A DNA stretch of 64,000 nucleotides. Source: Rhodoblastus sp. (lineage in GTDB: Bacteria > Pseudomonadota > Alphaproteobacteria > Rhizobiales > Beijerinckiaceae). Positions 46,058 to 54,852 of the stretch are shown piece after piece (positions within the stretch are counted from its first letter, which is position 1; each line of letters begins with the position of its first letter). The stretch covers positions 62,001-126,000 of the forward strand of contig NZ_JAGRPM010000013.1 in NCBI RefSeq assembly GCF_019449565.1. The letters run 5' to 3'. The position numbers and the translations under genes were made by a program. The notes under the pieces are model-generated. The model was given only the letters and a program-made list of their open reading frames with translations. It was not told where the DNA came from and searched no databases.

Positions 46058-46983
46058 GCGTAGAAACGAAGGATCTCGCGGCGGCGCTCGCGGAAAAAAT
46101 GCCGGAGCTGCGCGGGCGGCTCGCGTCGCGCCAGCCACTGGCGCCCTTCACCTGGTTTCGCGTCGGCGGTCCGGCGGAAGTTCTGTTTAGCCCGGCCGAC
46201 GAGGCCGATCTTGCCTATTTTCTGAAAATTCTGCCGCTTGACGTCCCTGTCACGACCATCGGGCTCGGCTCCAATCTGATCGTGCGCGACGGCGGCGTCG
46301 ACGGCGTGGTGATCCGGCTTGGCGGCAAGGCCTTTGGCGAAATCTCGGTCGAGCCTGGCCATCGCCTGCGGGCGGGCGCCTGCGCGCCCGACATGCGCGT
46401 CGCCAAGGCGGCGGCGGATGCGGGTCTTGGCGGGCTAGCCTTTTTGCGCGGCATTCCGGGCGCCATCGGTGGCGCCTTGCGGATGAACGCCGGCGCCCAT
46501 GGCGGCGAGACCAAGGATGTTCTTGTCTCCGCGGGCGGGGTGGATCGCAGCGGCGCGATCCGAGAATTCACGGTCGCCGACCTGCAGATGACCTATCGTC
46601 ACAGCGGCGCGCCCGAGGACATTATTTTCACCAGCGCCCTGTTTCAGGGCCGCCCCGGCGACCCGGCGGAAATCCTGGCCGAAATGGACCGGATCACCGA
46701 AGCGCGTGAGAATTCGCAGCCGATCCGTGAAAAGACCGGCGGCTCTACCTTCAAGAATCCGCCCGGCGAGAAGGCGTGGCAGTTGATCGACCGCGCCGGT
46801 TGTCGCGGCCTCGTCGTCGGCGACGCGCAGGTCTCGGAAATGCACTGCAACTTCCTCATCAATCGCGGCGCGGCGACGGCCGCCGACATTGAAAATCTCG
46901 GCGACGAGGTGCGCGCCCGTGTGAAAGCCGAGACGGGCGTGGAGCTGCATTGGGAAATCAAGCGCATCGGCGTGAAAAGCTAG
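46054..46983 (+). CDS. murB: UDP-N-acetylenolpyruvoylglucosamine reductase
   Basis: This 309-residue FAD enzyme has the N-terminal [14 protein letters not shown], the FAD-binding [36 protein letters not shown] and the C-terminal [17 protein letters not shown] block with the catalytic Ser (in GGSTFKN). It is a type IIa-like short MurB common in alphaproteobacteria. It reduces the enolpyruvyl group to form UDP-MurNAc. The chain of overlapping genes stops here at the RIME-like repeat. Confidence 0.95.
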   Translation: MSVETKDLAAALAEKMPELRGRLASRQPLAPFTWFRVGGPAEVLFSPADEADLAYFLKILPLDVPVTTIGLGSNLIVRDGGVDGVVIRLGGKAFGEISVEPGHRLRAGACAPDMRVAKAAADAGLGGLAFLRGIPGAIGGALRMNAGAHGGETKDVLVSAGGVDRSGAIREFTVADLQMTYRHSGAPEDIIFTSALFQGRPGDPAEILAEMDRITEARENSQPIREKTGGSTFKNPPGEKAWQLIDRAGCRGLVVGDAQVSEMHCNFLINRGAATAADIENLGDEVRARVKAETGVELHWEIKRIGVKS

Positions 46984-46990
46984 GCTGAAA

Positions 46991-47121
46991 CCCTTCTCCC
47001 CTTGCGGGAGAAGGTGGCGCGATAGCGCCGGATGAAGGGGGCGTTCCTGGCGCCTGGCGTCCGCTCAACCGTCTCGCCGCCGCAGGGCGGCGATCCCCCT
47101 TCTCCCACAAGGGGAGAAGGG
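46991..47121. repeat. RIME-like palindromic repeat, copy 2 (murB-ddl)
   Basis: Two hairpin modules with CCTTCTCCC / GGGAGAAGG arms fill the murB-ddl gap. The first closes on a short TTGC tip, with GGCGCGATAGCGCC as a shoulder hairpin. The second carries GTCTCGCCGCC...GGGCGGCGA. It belongs to the same family as 23001-23168 and 60293-60347. Confidence 0.85.
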
Positions 47122-47149
47122 GCGTTGTGGAGAAATTTGAGGGAAAACC

Positions 47150-48073
47150 ATGACCAAACATGTCGCGGTTCTGATGGGCGGCCTTTCGAGCGAACGCAGC
47201 GTCAGCCTGCGCTCCGGCGAGGCCTGCGCCGGCGCGCTCGAAGCGGAAGGCTTTCAGGTGTCGCGCGTCGACGTCTGCCGCAACGTGGCCGACGTCCTGA
47301 CCAAGCTCAAGCCCGATGTCGCGCTCAACGCCTTGCACGGGCCGGGCGGCGAGGATGGAATCATCCAGGGCGTGCTGGAGCTGCTGCGCATTCCCTATAC
47401 CCATTCGGGCGTGCTCGCCTCGGCGCTTGCGGCGAACAAGGACAAGGCCAAGATCGTCATGGCGGCGGCGGGGGTTCCGGTTCCGTCGGGCAAGGTCGTC
47501 ACGCGGTTCGAGGCGGCGAAGGAGCATGTGCTGCCGCCGCCCTATGTGCTGAAGCCGGTGTCGGAAGGCTCGTCCTATGGCGTTTTCATTGTGCAGGAGG
47601 GAACCTCCCATCCGCCGCAGGAGCTGCTGCGCCCCGATTGGTCCCATGGCGACCTGATGCTCGCGGAAAAATACATCGCCGGACGGGAGCTGACCTGCGC
47701 CGTGATGGGCGATCGGGCGCTTGGCGTGATCGAGATCAAGGCCGCCGGCGGAGGCTGGTACGACTTCAATGCGAAATATGCGCCAGGAGGGTCTATTCAC
47801 GAACTTCCGGCAAAAGTTAAAGAAAATATTTACCAAATCATCCAAGAGTTGGCTTTGAAGGCGCACAGGTCTCTGGGCTGTCGCGGCGTAAGCCGGACCG
47901 ACTTCCGTTACGACGATCGCCCCGGAGGTACGGGCGAGCTCGTCGTGCTGGAAGTCAATACGCAACCGGGCATGACAGAGACCTCGCTAGCGCCGGAATT
48001 GGCCGCATATGCCGGCATTTCGTTCGGTGAGCTTGTGAAATGGATGGTGCACGACGCCTCCTGCGATCGGTAA
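47150..48073 (+). CDS. ddl: D-alanine--D-alanine ligase
   Basis: This 307-residue ATP-grasp enzyme (DdlB type) starts HVAVLMGGLSSERSVSLRSG and contains LHGPGGEDG, PYTHSGVLASALAANKDKAK, KPVSEGSSYGV, LEVNTQPGMT and a C-terminal SFGELVKWM. It makes the dipeptide used by MurF. A stretch near 47790-47845 is markedly AT-rich, with codons rare in the rest of the operon (AAA, GTT, AAT, ATT). The C-terminus overlaps ftsQ by 34 bp. Confidence 0.95.
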   Translation: MTKHVAVLMGGLSSERSVSLRSGEACAGALEAEGFQVSRVDVCRNVADVLTKLKPDVALNALHGPGGEDGIIQGVLELLRIPYTHSGVLASALAANKDKAKIVMAAAGVPVPSGKVVTRFEAAKEHVLPPPYVLKPVSEGSSYGVFIVQEGTSHPPQELLRPDWSHGDLMLAEKYIAGRELTCAVMGDRALGVIEIKAAGGGWYDFNAKYAPGGSIHELPAKVKENIYQIIQELALKAHRSLGCRGVSRTDFRYDDRPGGTGELVVLEVNTQPGMTETSLAPELAAYAGISFGELVKWMVHDASCDR

Positions 48074-49059
48074 ACGGGCTGGATCCAGCCCTGGCTTCGC
48101 CGCGCGCCGCATTTGCCGGGCCGGCGAGCCAGGCGGCTGGTTTCTCCCTGCTGCGTCCGCACGGCCTGGGCCAAAACAAGACTTCCGGGAACAAGAGCGC
48201 CAGGAATTCGGCTTCGATGCGTTCGCGCCGTGGATCGCGCGGCGGTGAAGGCAAGCTGGTTGGATTCCTGCGCCTTCCGGGGCTCGGCTCCGGCCTTGTC
48301 ATCGCCTTCCTCGCCGGAATCACTTATCTCGGCGCGTCGTCCGGTGGGCAATACCAGGATTTCATCCATGATTACGGGCGGCCGCGCGACATGGCCGCGC
48401 GCGCGCTCGGCTTCGGAATCGATACCGTGACCATCGCGGGCCAGGTCGAGCTGACCGAGGCGCAAATCCTGAGCGCTGCGGGCGTGGACGCCAAGCAGTC
48501 GCTGATGTTCCTCGACGCCGACCAGATGCGGAGCAAGCTGCTCGCGCTGCCGCTGGTCAAGAACGTGAGCGTGCGCAAGCTTTTCCCTGATCGCCTCGTG
48601 ATTGACGTGACCGAGCGCCGCCCCTACGGCCTGTGGCAGAAGGACGGCGCGGTTTCGATCATCGCCGCCGATGGCGAGCCGATCGACGCCTTGCGCGACC
48701 CGAAATTCGAATCCCTGCCTTTCGTGGTGGGGGAGGGCGCAAATCAGCGCATCGACGAATATCTCGGCCTGCTCGAAGCCGCCGGCGACCTGCGCGGCAA
48801 GATCCGCGCCGGAATTCTGGTGTCTCAACGCCGCTGGACGCTGAAAATGGCGTCCGGCGTGGACGTCATGCTGCCGGAAGTCAACGCCAAGGCCGCCGTG
48901 GCCCGCCTCGCGCGGCTCGAACAGGAGGCCCGTGTGCTCGAAAAGGACGTCGTCTCGCTCGACCTGCGCATTCCGGGCAAGCTCTACGTCCGCCTCACGG
49001 AAGAAGCCGCCGCCGCGCGCGAAGCCGCGAAGCCGCATGGCAAGGGAGCGCATATATGA
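48040..49059 (+). CDS. ftsQ: Cell division protein FtsQ
   Basis: This 339-residue bitopic protein has a basic cytoplasmic N-terminus (about residues 1-75), one membrane segment (about 76-95), a POTRA domain (FGIDTVTIAGQVELTEAQIL...; about 122-195) and a periplasmic FtsQ domain. It scaffolds FtsB and FtsL in the divisome. I keep the ATG at 48040, though it overlaps ddl by 34 bp; an internal Met near residue 60 would also leave a working protein. It overlaps ftsA by ATGA. Confidence 0.88.
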   Translation: MDGARRLLRSVNGLDPALASPRAAFAGPASQAAGFSLLRPHGLGQNKTSGNKSARNSASMRSRRGSRGGEGKLVGFLRLPGLGSGLVIAFLAGITYLGASSGGQYQDFIHDYGRPRDMAARALGFGIDTVTIAGQVELTEAQILSAAGVDAKQSLMFLDADQMRSKLLALPLVKNVSVRKLFPDRLVIDVTERRPYGLWQKDGAVSIIAADGEPIDALRDPKFESLPFVVGEGANQRIDEYLGLLEAAGDLRGKIRAGILVSQRRWTLKMASGVDVMLPEVNAKAAVARLARLEQEARVLEKDVVSLDLRIPGKLYVRLTEEAAAAREAAKPHGKGAHI

Positions 49060-50369
49060 TCGCTTCCGTGCATCTGCCCCGGATCAAGCCGATCTCAACG
49101 CGCAAGAGCTCAATTCTCTGCGTGCTCGACGTCGGCGCCTCCAAGGTCGTCTGCCTGATCGCCAAGCTGATCCCGGCCGAGCCATCCGACATGTTGCGCG
49201 GGCGTACGCATCGCACCCGCATCCTTGGCATCGGCCACCAGCGTTCGCGCGGCATCAAGGGCGGCGTCGTCATCGACATGGACGAAGCCGAAGCGGCGGT
49301 GCGCCTCGCGGTCGACGCCGCCGAGCGCATGGCCAAGGTCCAGGTCGAAAGCGTCATCGTCGCCAATCATGGCGGCCGGCTCGGCTCCACTTATTATCAG
49401 GCCAGCGTGCCGCTGGTGAACGGCGTCTCCGAGACCGATCTTCATCGCGTGCTGGAGGCGACCAGCCTGCGCACGGCCCGGCATGGCCGCGCCATCCTGC
49501 ACAGCCTGCCCACCGGCTTCTCGCTCGACGGCGCCTCCGGCATCCGCGATCCCAAGGGCATGATCGGCGAACGGCTGGGCGCGGATCTGCATGTCGTCAG
49601 CGCCGACGCCGCGGCGCTCAGCAATCTCCTGCTCGCCATCGAGCGCTGCCATTTGTCGATCGAAGCCGTCGTCGCCACGCCTTATGCATCCGGCCTCGCC
49701 GTGCTGGTCGATGACGAAGCCGTGCTCGGCGCGACCGTGATGGACCTTGGCGGCGGCTCGGTCGGCATGGGCGTGTTTCGCGACGGGCGTCTCGTTCATG
49801 GCGACGCGATCGCGGTCGGCGGCAAGCATGTCACCATGGACATCGCGCGCGGCCTCAACACGCGGCTCGCCGACGCCGAACGGCTCAAGACGCTCTATGG
49901 CAGCGCGATCTCCTCGCCCTCCGACGACCGCGAGACGCTCGCGGTGCTTCAGGTCGGGGAAGAGGGCGAAAGCCCCATGCATATTCCGAAATCGCAGCTT
50001 TCGCGCATCATCCGTCCCCGCGTCGAGGAAATCCTCGAACTGGCGCGCGATCGGCTGAAGGCCGCCGGTTTCCCGGCGACGTCGGGCGGCCGAATCGTCC
50101 TGACCGGCGGCGCCAGCCAATTGACGGGCCTGCCAGAAGCCGCTCGCAGAATCCTCGGCGGGCAGATTCGCGTCGGGCGTCCGCTCGGCGTGCAAGGCAT
50201 GCCGGAATCGGCGAAAAGCCCGGGCTTTTCGGCGGCGGTTGGCCTGCTGGTTTATCCGCAATTCTCCAATGTCGAATATTTCGAGCCGAGCCGTGCGGGG
50301 CAGGGGATCGAGCGACAGCAAGCGGGCTATTTCGGCCGGGTCGGCCGATGGCTCAAGGAAAGTTTCTAA
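49056..50369 (+). CDS. ftsA: Cell division protein FtsA
   Basis: This 437-residue actin-like ATPase has the phosphate-1 motif VLDVGASKVVCLIAKL (about residues 24-39), the 1C domain, phosphate-2 VMDLGGGSVGMGVF, and the C-terminal VLTGGASQLTGLPEAA. The C-terminal amphipathic helix (GRVGRWLKESF) anchors it, with FtsZ, to the membrane. The start is set by the overlap with ftsQ and by the homology of the next block; the N-terminus is somewhat extended relative to E. coli. Confidence 0.95.
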   Translation: MIASVHLPRIKPISTRKSSILCVLDVGASKVVCLIAKLIPAEPSDMLRGRTHRTRILGIGHQRSRGIKGGVVIDMDEAEAAVRLAVDAAERMAKVQVESVIVANHGGRLGSTYYQASVPLVNGVSETDLHRVLEATSLRTARHGRAILHSLPTGFSLDGASGIRDPKGMIGERLGADLHVVSADAAALSNLLLAIERCHLSIEAVVATPYASGLAVLVDDEAVLGATVMDLGGGSVGMGVFRDGRLVHGDAIAVGGKHVTMDIARGLNTRLADAERLKTLYGSAISSPSDDRETLAVLQVGEEGESPMHIPKSQLSRIIRPRVEEILELARDRLKAAGFPATSGGRIVLTGGASQLTGLPEAARRILGGQIRVGRPLGVQGMPESAKSPGFSAAVGLLVYPQFSNVEYFEPSRAGQGIERQQAGYFGRVGRWLKESF

Positions 50370-50462
50370 CGAGTGCAGCTCAGGGCCTGCGTTTTCGGTC
50401 CTGAGGTTCAAAAAAACGGCAAACAGCGCGGGCGTGGCGCCCACAAGACAAGAGGCCATACC

Positions 50463-52292
50463 ATGACGATCAATCTGAAAGCGCCGGAACTGCGCGAACT
50501 CAAGCCCCGCATCATGGTGTGCGGCGTGGGCGGCGCGGGCGGCAACGCGGTGAACAACATGATCACCTGCGGCCTGGCCGGCGTCGACTTCATCGTCGCC
50601 AACACGGACGCCCAGGCGCTGATGAGCTCGAAGGCCGAGCGCATCATCCAGATGGGCCTGCAAGTCACCGAGGGTCTCGGCGCCGGCTCGCAGCCGGAAG
50701 TCGGCCGCGCCTCGGCCGAAGAGGCGATCGAGGAAATCCGCGACCATCTCACCGGCGCGCACATGGTTTTCGTCACCGCCGGCATGGGCGGCGGCACCGG
50801 CACCGGCGCTGCGCCTGTCATCGCCCGCACCGCGCGCGAAATGGGCATCCTCACCGTCGGCGTCGTGACCAAGCCGTTCCAGTTCGAGGGCCAGCGCCGC
50901 ATGCGCCTCGCCGACGGCGGCATCGACGAGCTGCACAAGTCCGTCGACACGCTGATCGTCATCCCGAACCAGAACCTGTTCCGCGTCGCCAACGAAAAGA
51001 CGACCTTCGCGGACGCCTTCTCGATGGCCGACCAGGTGCTTTACTCCGGCGTCGCCTGCATCACCGACCTGATGGTGCGCGAAGGCCTGATCAATCTCGA
51101 CTTCGCCGACGTCCGCGCCATCATGCGCGACATGGGCAAGGCCATGATGGGCACCGGCGAAGCGACTGGCGAGCGCCGCGCGATCCTTGCCGCCGAGGCG
51201 GCCATCGCCAATCCGCTGCTCGACGAAGTCTCGATGAAGGGCGCCAAGGGCCTGCTCATCTCGATCACGGGCGGCAATGACCTCACCCTCTATGAAGTGG
51301 ACGAAGCCGCCAGCCGCATCCGTCAGGAAGTGGACGAGGACGCCAATATCATCCTCGGCGCGACCTTCGACTCGGGTCTCGAAGGCGTGATCCGCGTCTC
51401 CGTCGTCGCCACCGGCATCGACAAGCCGGCCGGCGTCGCCGACGTCAACGACCAGCGTCTTGCCGAGGCCGTCGAGCGCATGCGCGCCCAGGCCGCGGCC
51501 CGCCAGGCCGAGACGGTCCAGGCCACCGCGCGTCCGGCGGCTCCGGCGCCCGCGCCTGAGACCTATTATTCGCAGGCTCCCGTGAACCAGGCGCCCGCGC
51601 AGCAGGCGGCGGCTCCGGCTTATGCCCCGCAGCCCGCCCCGGCCCCGGTTTACGCCCAGCAGGCGCCTCAGGCTCCGGCCTATGCCCAGCAGCCGCGTGC
51701 GGCCGCGGAGCAGGCCTATGCGCCGCATCATCCCGAGGTCCAGATCAAGCCAGCCTCGGCGCCCCCGGCGGTCTATCATGAGCCGGCGCAGGCCCCGGCG
51801 CGCCGCCCCGAGCCGCCGATGATGCAATCGGCCTTCGTTCCGCCGCCGGCTGAACAGCCGCTCCGCGCGCGGGCCATGCCGAACATCGACGAATTTCCGG
51901 TTCCCGCCCAGAACCTGATGCGCGCCGCCGGCCACCAGGCCTCCGCCGCCCCGGCCGCGGAAACCCGCCGCCGCACTCTGCTGGAGCGTCTCGCCACCTT
52001 CGGGATGAGCCGCGCCGAAGAGCAGGCCGCCCACGCCCCGCAGATGGCCCCCCAGATGGCGGCGCCTCAGATCGCTCCGCAAATGGCGCCTCCCGCCATC
52101 CCGGCTCCGGCGCCTGCCCAGGTCGCCTATGCGCCGCGTCCGGCCCAGCCTTCACCCGCGCACGCCGAATACGCCAAGCGCCCGCCGGCGCAGCGTCCGG
52201 CCTCGGCGGTTGACGCCAATGGCCGCGGCTATCCCCGCGCCGAGGAAGACCATCTGGAAATTCCGGCCTTCCTGCGCCGCCAGTCGAACTGA
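50463..52292 (+). CDS. ftsZ: Cell division protein FtsZ
   Basis: This 609-residue tubulin-like GTPase has the nucleotide loop GMGGGTGTG (residues 107-115), N-terminal [13 protein letters not shown] and the T7 region. After residue ~330 comes a linker of more than 230 residues that is rich in Pro, Ala and Gln (repeated PAYAQQ- or APAP-like units), ending in the conserved C-terminal peptide [14 protein letters not shown] that binds FtsA and other partners. Long linkers are typical of Rhizobiales FtsZ1. The gene is 93 bp after ftsA and is followed by a terminator. Confidence 0.96.
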   Translation: MTINLKAPELRELKPRIMVCGVGGAGGNAVNNMITCGLAGVDFIVANTDAQALMSSKAERIIQMGLQVTEGLGAGSQPEVGRASAEEAIEEIRDHLTGAHMVFVTAGMGGGTGTGAAPVIARTAREMGILTVGVVTKPFQFEGQRRMRLADGGIDELHKSVDTLIVIPNQNLFRVANEKTTFADAFSMADQVLYSGVACITDLMVREGLINLDFADVRAIMRDMGKAMMGTGEATGERRAILAAEAAIANPLLDEVSMKGAKGLLISITGGNDLTLYEVDEAASRIRQEVDEDANIILGATFDSGLEGVIRVSVVATGIDKPAGVADVNDQRLAEAVERMRAQAAARQAETVQATARPAAPAPAPETYYSQAPVNQAPAQQAAAPAYAPQPAPAPVYAQQAPQAPAYAQQPRAAAEQAYAPHHPEVQIKPASAPPAVYHEPAQAPARRPEPPMMQSAFVPPPAEQPLRARAMPNIDEFPVPAQNLMRAAGHQASAAPAAETRRRTLLERLATFGMSRAEEQAAHAPQMAPQMAAPQIAPQMAPPAIPAPAPAQVAYAPRPAQPSPAHAEYAKRPPAQRPASAVDANGRGYPRAEEDHLEIPAFLRRQSN

Positions 52293-52652
52293 CGAATCAG
52301 TTCATTTGGACGAAAAAAGCAAAAACCCGCCGAAAGGCGGGTTTTTTTCGTTTAGAAGCGCCAGCGCAGGCTAAAGGCAAATGTTTCATTAAGGCGACTG
52401 GGACGAAAATGCGGTTAATTTGTAACAGGGCCGTAAGAAAGAGTGATTTGGTATGTCGCGCCCTGCGAGATACCTTCGAGATGACGAATCGAGGAAACTC
52501 ATGGGGCCGCCCTTGGTTCCGGGTCTCTTCGGGGATTTCTTCCTGCCCTTCGTCGAACCGCTGCCGGCAAACCAAGCCGGGCTTCTTGCGGCGAGACAAT
52601 GGCGAAAATGCAACGATCCTGCCATTCGGCGAGACGAGCAGACGGAAAAAAT
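52293..52652. other. ftsZ-lpxC intergenic region
   Basis: This 360-bp region holds the ftsZ terminator at its left end and then the lpxC promoter/leader. A roughly 67-codon frame from 52453 lacks a ribosome site and family resemblance and is not called. I could not mark clear -35/-10 boxes; an AT-rich block with GTTAATTTGTAAC lies at about 52413. Confidence 0.5.
52323..52348 (+). terminator. Intrinsic terminator after ftsZ
   Basis: AAACCCGCC-GAAA-GGCGGGTTT is followed by more T, a textbook hairpin with a stable GAAA loop, 30 bp after the ftsZ stop. It ends the dcw transcript before lpxC. Confidence 0.9.
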
Positions 52653-53603
52653 ATGAAGCCGCGCTTCCAGACGACTCTCCGCGATCGCACTGTCCTGTCC
52701 GGGGGCATTGGCGTTCATTCCGGCAAGCCCGTCCGCCTCGTCCTGAATCCCGCCAAAGCCGATAGCGGCCTGGTCTTCCTGCGCAGCGGCCTGCCCAATG
52801 GCGGGAGCCGCCGCATCGAAGCCAACTGGTCCAAGGTGACCATGACCGAACTCTGCACCGTCATCGGCGACGGCGCGCAGCACATGGTCGCGACCATCGA
52901 GCATCTTGTCGCGGCCCTGCGAGGTCTGGGCGTGGACAATTGCCTCGTCGAAGTCGACGGACCGGAAGTTCCGATCATGGATGGTTCGGCCGCCGCCTTC
53001 GTCGAGGCGATTGACCGCGTCGGCGTCAAGCAGCTGGCGGCCTCGCGCCGCTACATCAAGATTCTGAAGCCCATCCGCGTCGAACAGGGCCGCGCCTTCG
53101 CGGAACTCCGCCCCGCCGACAGCGGCTTCCGCCTCGACGTCGAAATCGATTTCAAGAGCGAGGCGATCGGCCGCCAGCGGAAAATTCTCGATCTCGATCC
53201 CGCCGCCTTCCGTCGCGAACTTGCCGGCGCCCGCACCTTCGGCTTCCTGGCCGACGTCAAGCGCCTCATTGCCGCTGGCTTCGCGCTCGGCGCCTCGCTG
53301 GACAATTCGGTCGGCATCGACGATGACCGCGTGATCAATCCGGAAGGCTTGCGCTATTCCGACGAATTCGTGCGCCACAAGATGCTCGACGCCGTCGGCG
53401 ATCTTGCTTTGGCTGGCGGACCGCTCGTCGGTGAATATCGCTCCTATTGCGGCGGCCACAAGCTGAACGTCGCCGTTCTGGCGGCGCTGTTCTCCGACCG
53501 CACCGCCTATCGCTTCGTCGACGCCGCGCCGGCCCCGCGTGAAGGCGTTCGCGCCGATCTCGGCCTCGCCGCCTCCCCAGTGTTCATGCCCGAGCGCAGC
53601 TGA
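52653..53603 (+). CDS. lpxC: UDP-3-O-acyl-N-acetylglucosamine deacetylase
   Basis: This 316-residue zinc hydrolase shows the duplicated LpxC fold: GIGVHSGKPVRL, a TIEHLVAAL segment with the first zinc His, PIMDGSAAAFVEAID, and RHKMLDAVGDLAL with the second zinc His and the catalytic neighbourhood. It commits the cell to lipid A synthesis. The ATG at 52653 is chosen by homology; the upstream frame has no family similarity. The ftsZ-lpxC order is conserved in many proteobacteria. Confidence 0.95.
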   Translation: MKPRFQTTLRDRTVLSGGIGVHSGKPVRLVLNPAKADSGLVFLRSGLPNGGSRRIEANWSKVTMTELCTVIGDGAQHMVATIEHLVAALRGLGVDNCLVEVDGPEVPIMDGSAAAFVEAIDRVGVKQLAASRRYIKILKPIRVEQGRAFAELRPADSGFRLDVEIDFKSEAIGRQRKILDLDPAAFRRELAGARTFGFLADVKRLIAAGFALGASLDNSVGIDDDRVINPEGLRYSDEFVRHKMLDAVGDLALAGGPLVGEYRSYCGGHKLNVAVLAALFSDRTAYRFVDAAPAPREGVRADLGLAASPVFMPERS

Positions 53604-53914
53604 GCCTAGAAGGCCGGAACATTTCAAAGCCGAACCGTTTCCTCCGCCCCTCGCGTTCCTTCCGGGGGGCGGCTGCATTCTGGCCCATGGTCGTTCCTAG
53701 GTCGTTCCAACGGCGTCGGCGCCGGAGGCGGGCGGCGTCGCCAGAACCGTGAAGTCTTAAAATTGCCGTAAAAAATCGCTTTTTCTTTTGCGCGCGCGGC
53801 GCTATTCGCGTGGGGGAACGGCGCGCGGGACCGAGGTTCTGAAAGCGTTTCCGTAAGAATGTCTGAAGCAAGAGTGGGCGGTCAGCGCGCCCGCCTTACC
53901 GCGAGCGTGTTTGA
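53604..53914. other. lpxC-bamD intergenic region
   Basis: This 311-bp gap contains a GC-rich potential hairpin (CCGCCCC...GGGGCGG near 53645-53672) that might end the lpxC transcript, then AT-rich patches near 53755-53795 that could carry the bamD promoter. No gene is seen. Confidence 0.5.
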
Positions 53915-54796
53915 ATGATCCATACGAACCCTAAAAGCCTCAAGACTTTGCGCGTCGCCGTCCTGGCGGGCGTGGCGACGATGGGGTTCGTTTCATCCGC
54001 GCAGTGTTTTTCGTTGGAGGATCTCAATCCCTTCGGCGGCAGTAAATATGAGATGAAGGTCGATCCGAACGTCCCGGCGGAACGCTATTATAACGAAGGC
54101 CTGATCAAGCTCGAAAAACACGATTATGAGTCCGCCGCCAAGGACTTCGCCATACTCCAGAAGCAATATCCGTTTGGCGAATGGGCGCGTAAAGGCCTGG
54201 TGATGGAAGTTTACGCCAATTATCTGGCGGGCTCCTATGTCGAGGCCTCCACCGCCGCCGACCGCTTTAACACCCTCTATCCCAACGCCTCCGACGCGCC
54301 TTACGTGAATTATATGGCGGGTCAGGCCATGTATGGCGAAATGCCCGATGTGCAGCGCGACCAGGACCGCATGATCAAGGCGCTGAAATATTATCAGACG
54401 GTGGTCGATAAATATCCGAAGTCCCAATATGCCGATGACTCGCGCTACAAGATCCAGATCTGCCGTGATCAGCTCGCCGGCCATGAACTCGAAGTGGGCC
54501 GCTATTATCTCAAGCGCAAGAATTACACGGCGGCGATCAACCGTTTCCGCGAGGTTTTGTTCAAATATCAGACGACTCGCGAGGCCGAGGAGGCGCTCGA
54601 GCGCCTGACTGAAGCCTATCTCGCCATTGGAATCACCAATGAAGCGGAGACGGCGGCGGCTGTGCTCGGCGCGAATTTCCCCAATTCGGTCTGGTACAAG
54701 GAGGCCGTCGAGCGCCTTCGGGCGGATGGCCTGACGCCCCAGGATCATCAGGAATCCTGGATTTCCAAATCCTTCAAAAAGGTCGGATTGAGCTGA
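53915..54796 (+). CDS. bamD: Outer-membrane assembly factor BamD (ComL)
   Basis: This 293-residue TPR-repeat protein has an export signal (about residues 10-30), then five TPR-like repeats (e.g. YYNEGLIKLEKHDYESAAKDF; in part), the pattern of BamD. It is part of the BamABCDE machine that folds outer-membrane beta-barrels. The single early Cys (SSAQC) has Gln rather than Ala/Gly/Ser before it, so a normal lipobox is missing or highly divergent. Gene order before recN-ligA is the usual rhizobial one. Confidence 0.9.
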   Translation: MIHTNPKSLKTLRVAVLAGVATMGFVSSAQCFSLEDLNPFGGSKYEMKVDPNVPAERYYNEGLIKLEKHDYESAAKDFAILQKQYPFGEWARKGLVMEVYANYLAGSYVEASTAADRFNTLYPNASDAPYVNYMAGQAMYGEMPDVQRDQDRMIKALKYYQTVVDKYPKSQYADDSRYKIQICRDQLAGHELEVGRYYLKRKNYTAAINRFREVLFKYQTTREAEEALERLTEAYLAIGITNEAETAAAVLGANFPNSVWYKEAVERLRADGLTPQDHQESWISKSFKKVGLS

Positions 54797-54852
54797 TCGG
54801 CGTTTCGTCTTATTCCTGCTGACGAGATCATACCCGGGTCGAGGCAGGTTTT

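Noticed and set aside
49110-52082. Open frame of about 990 codons antisense to ftsA-ftsZ
   Set aside because: It crosses the ftsA-ftsZ gap and overlaps both certain genes; low-complexity composition.
52453-52656. A 67-codon frame upstream of lpxC
   Set aside because: No ribosome site, no family resemblance, and it overlaps the lpxC start.
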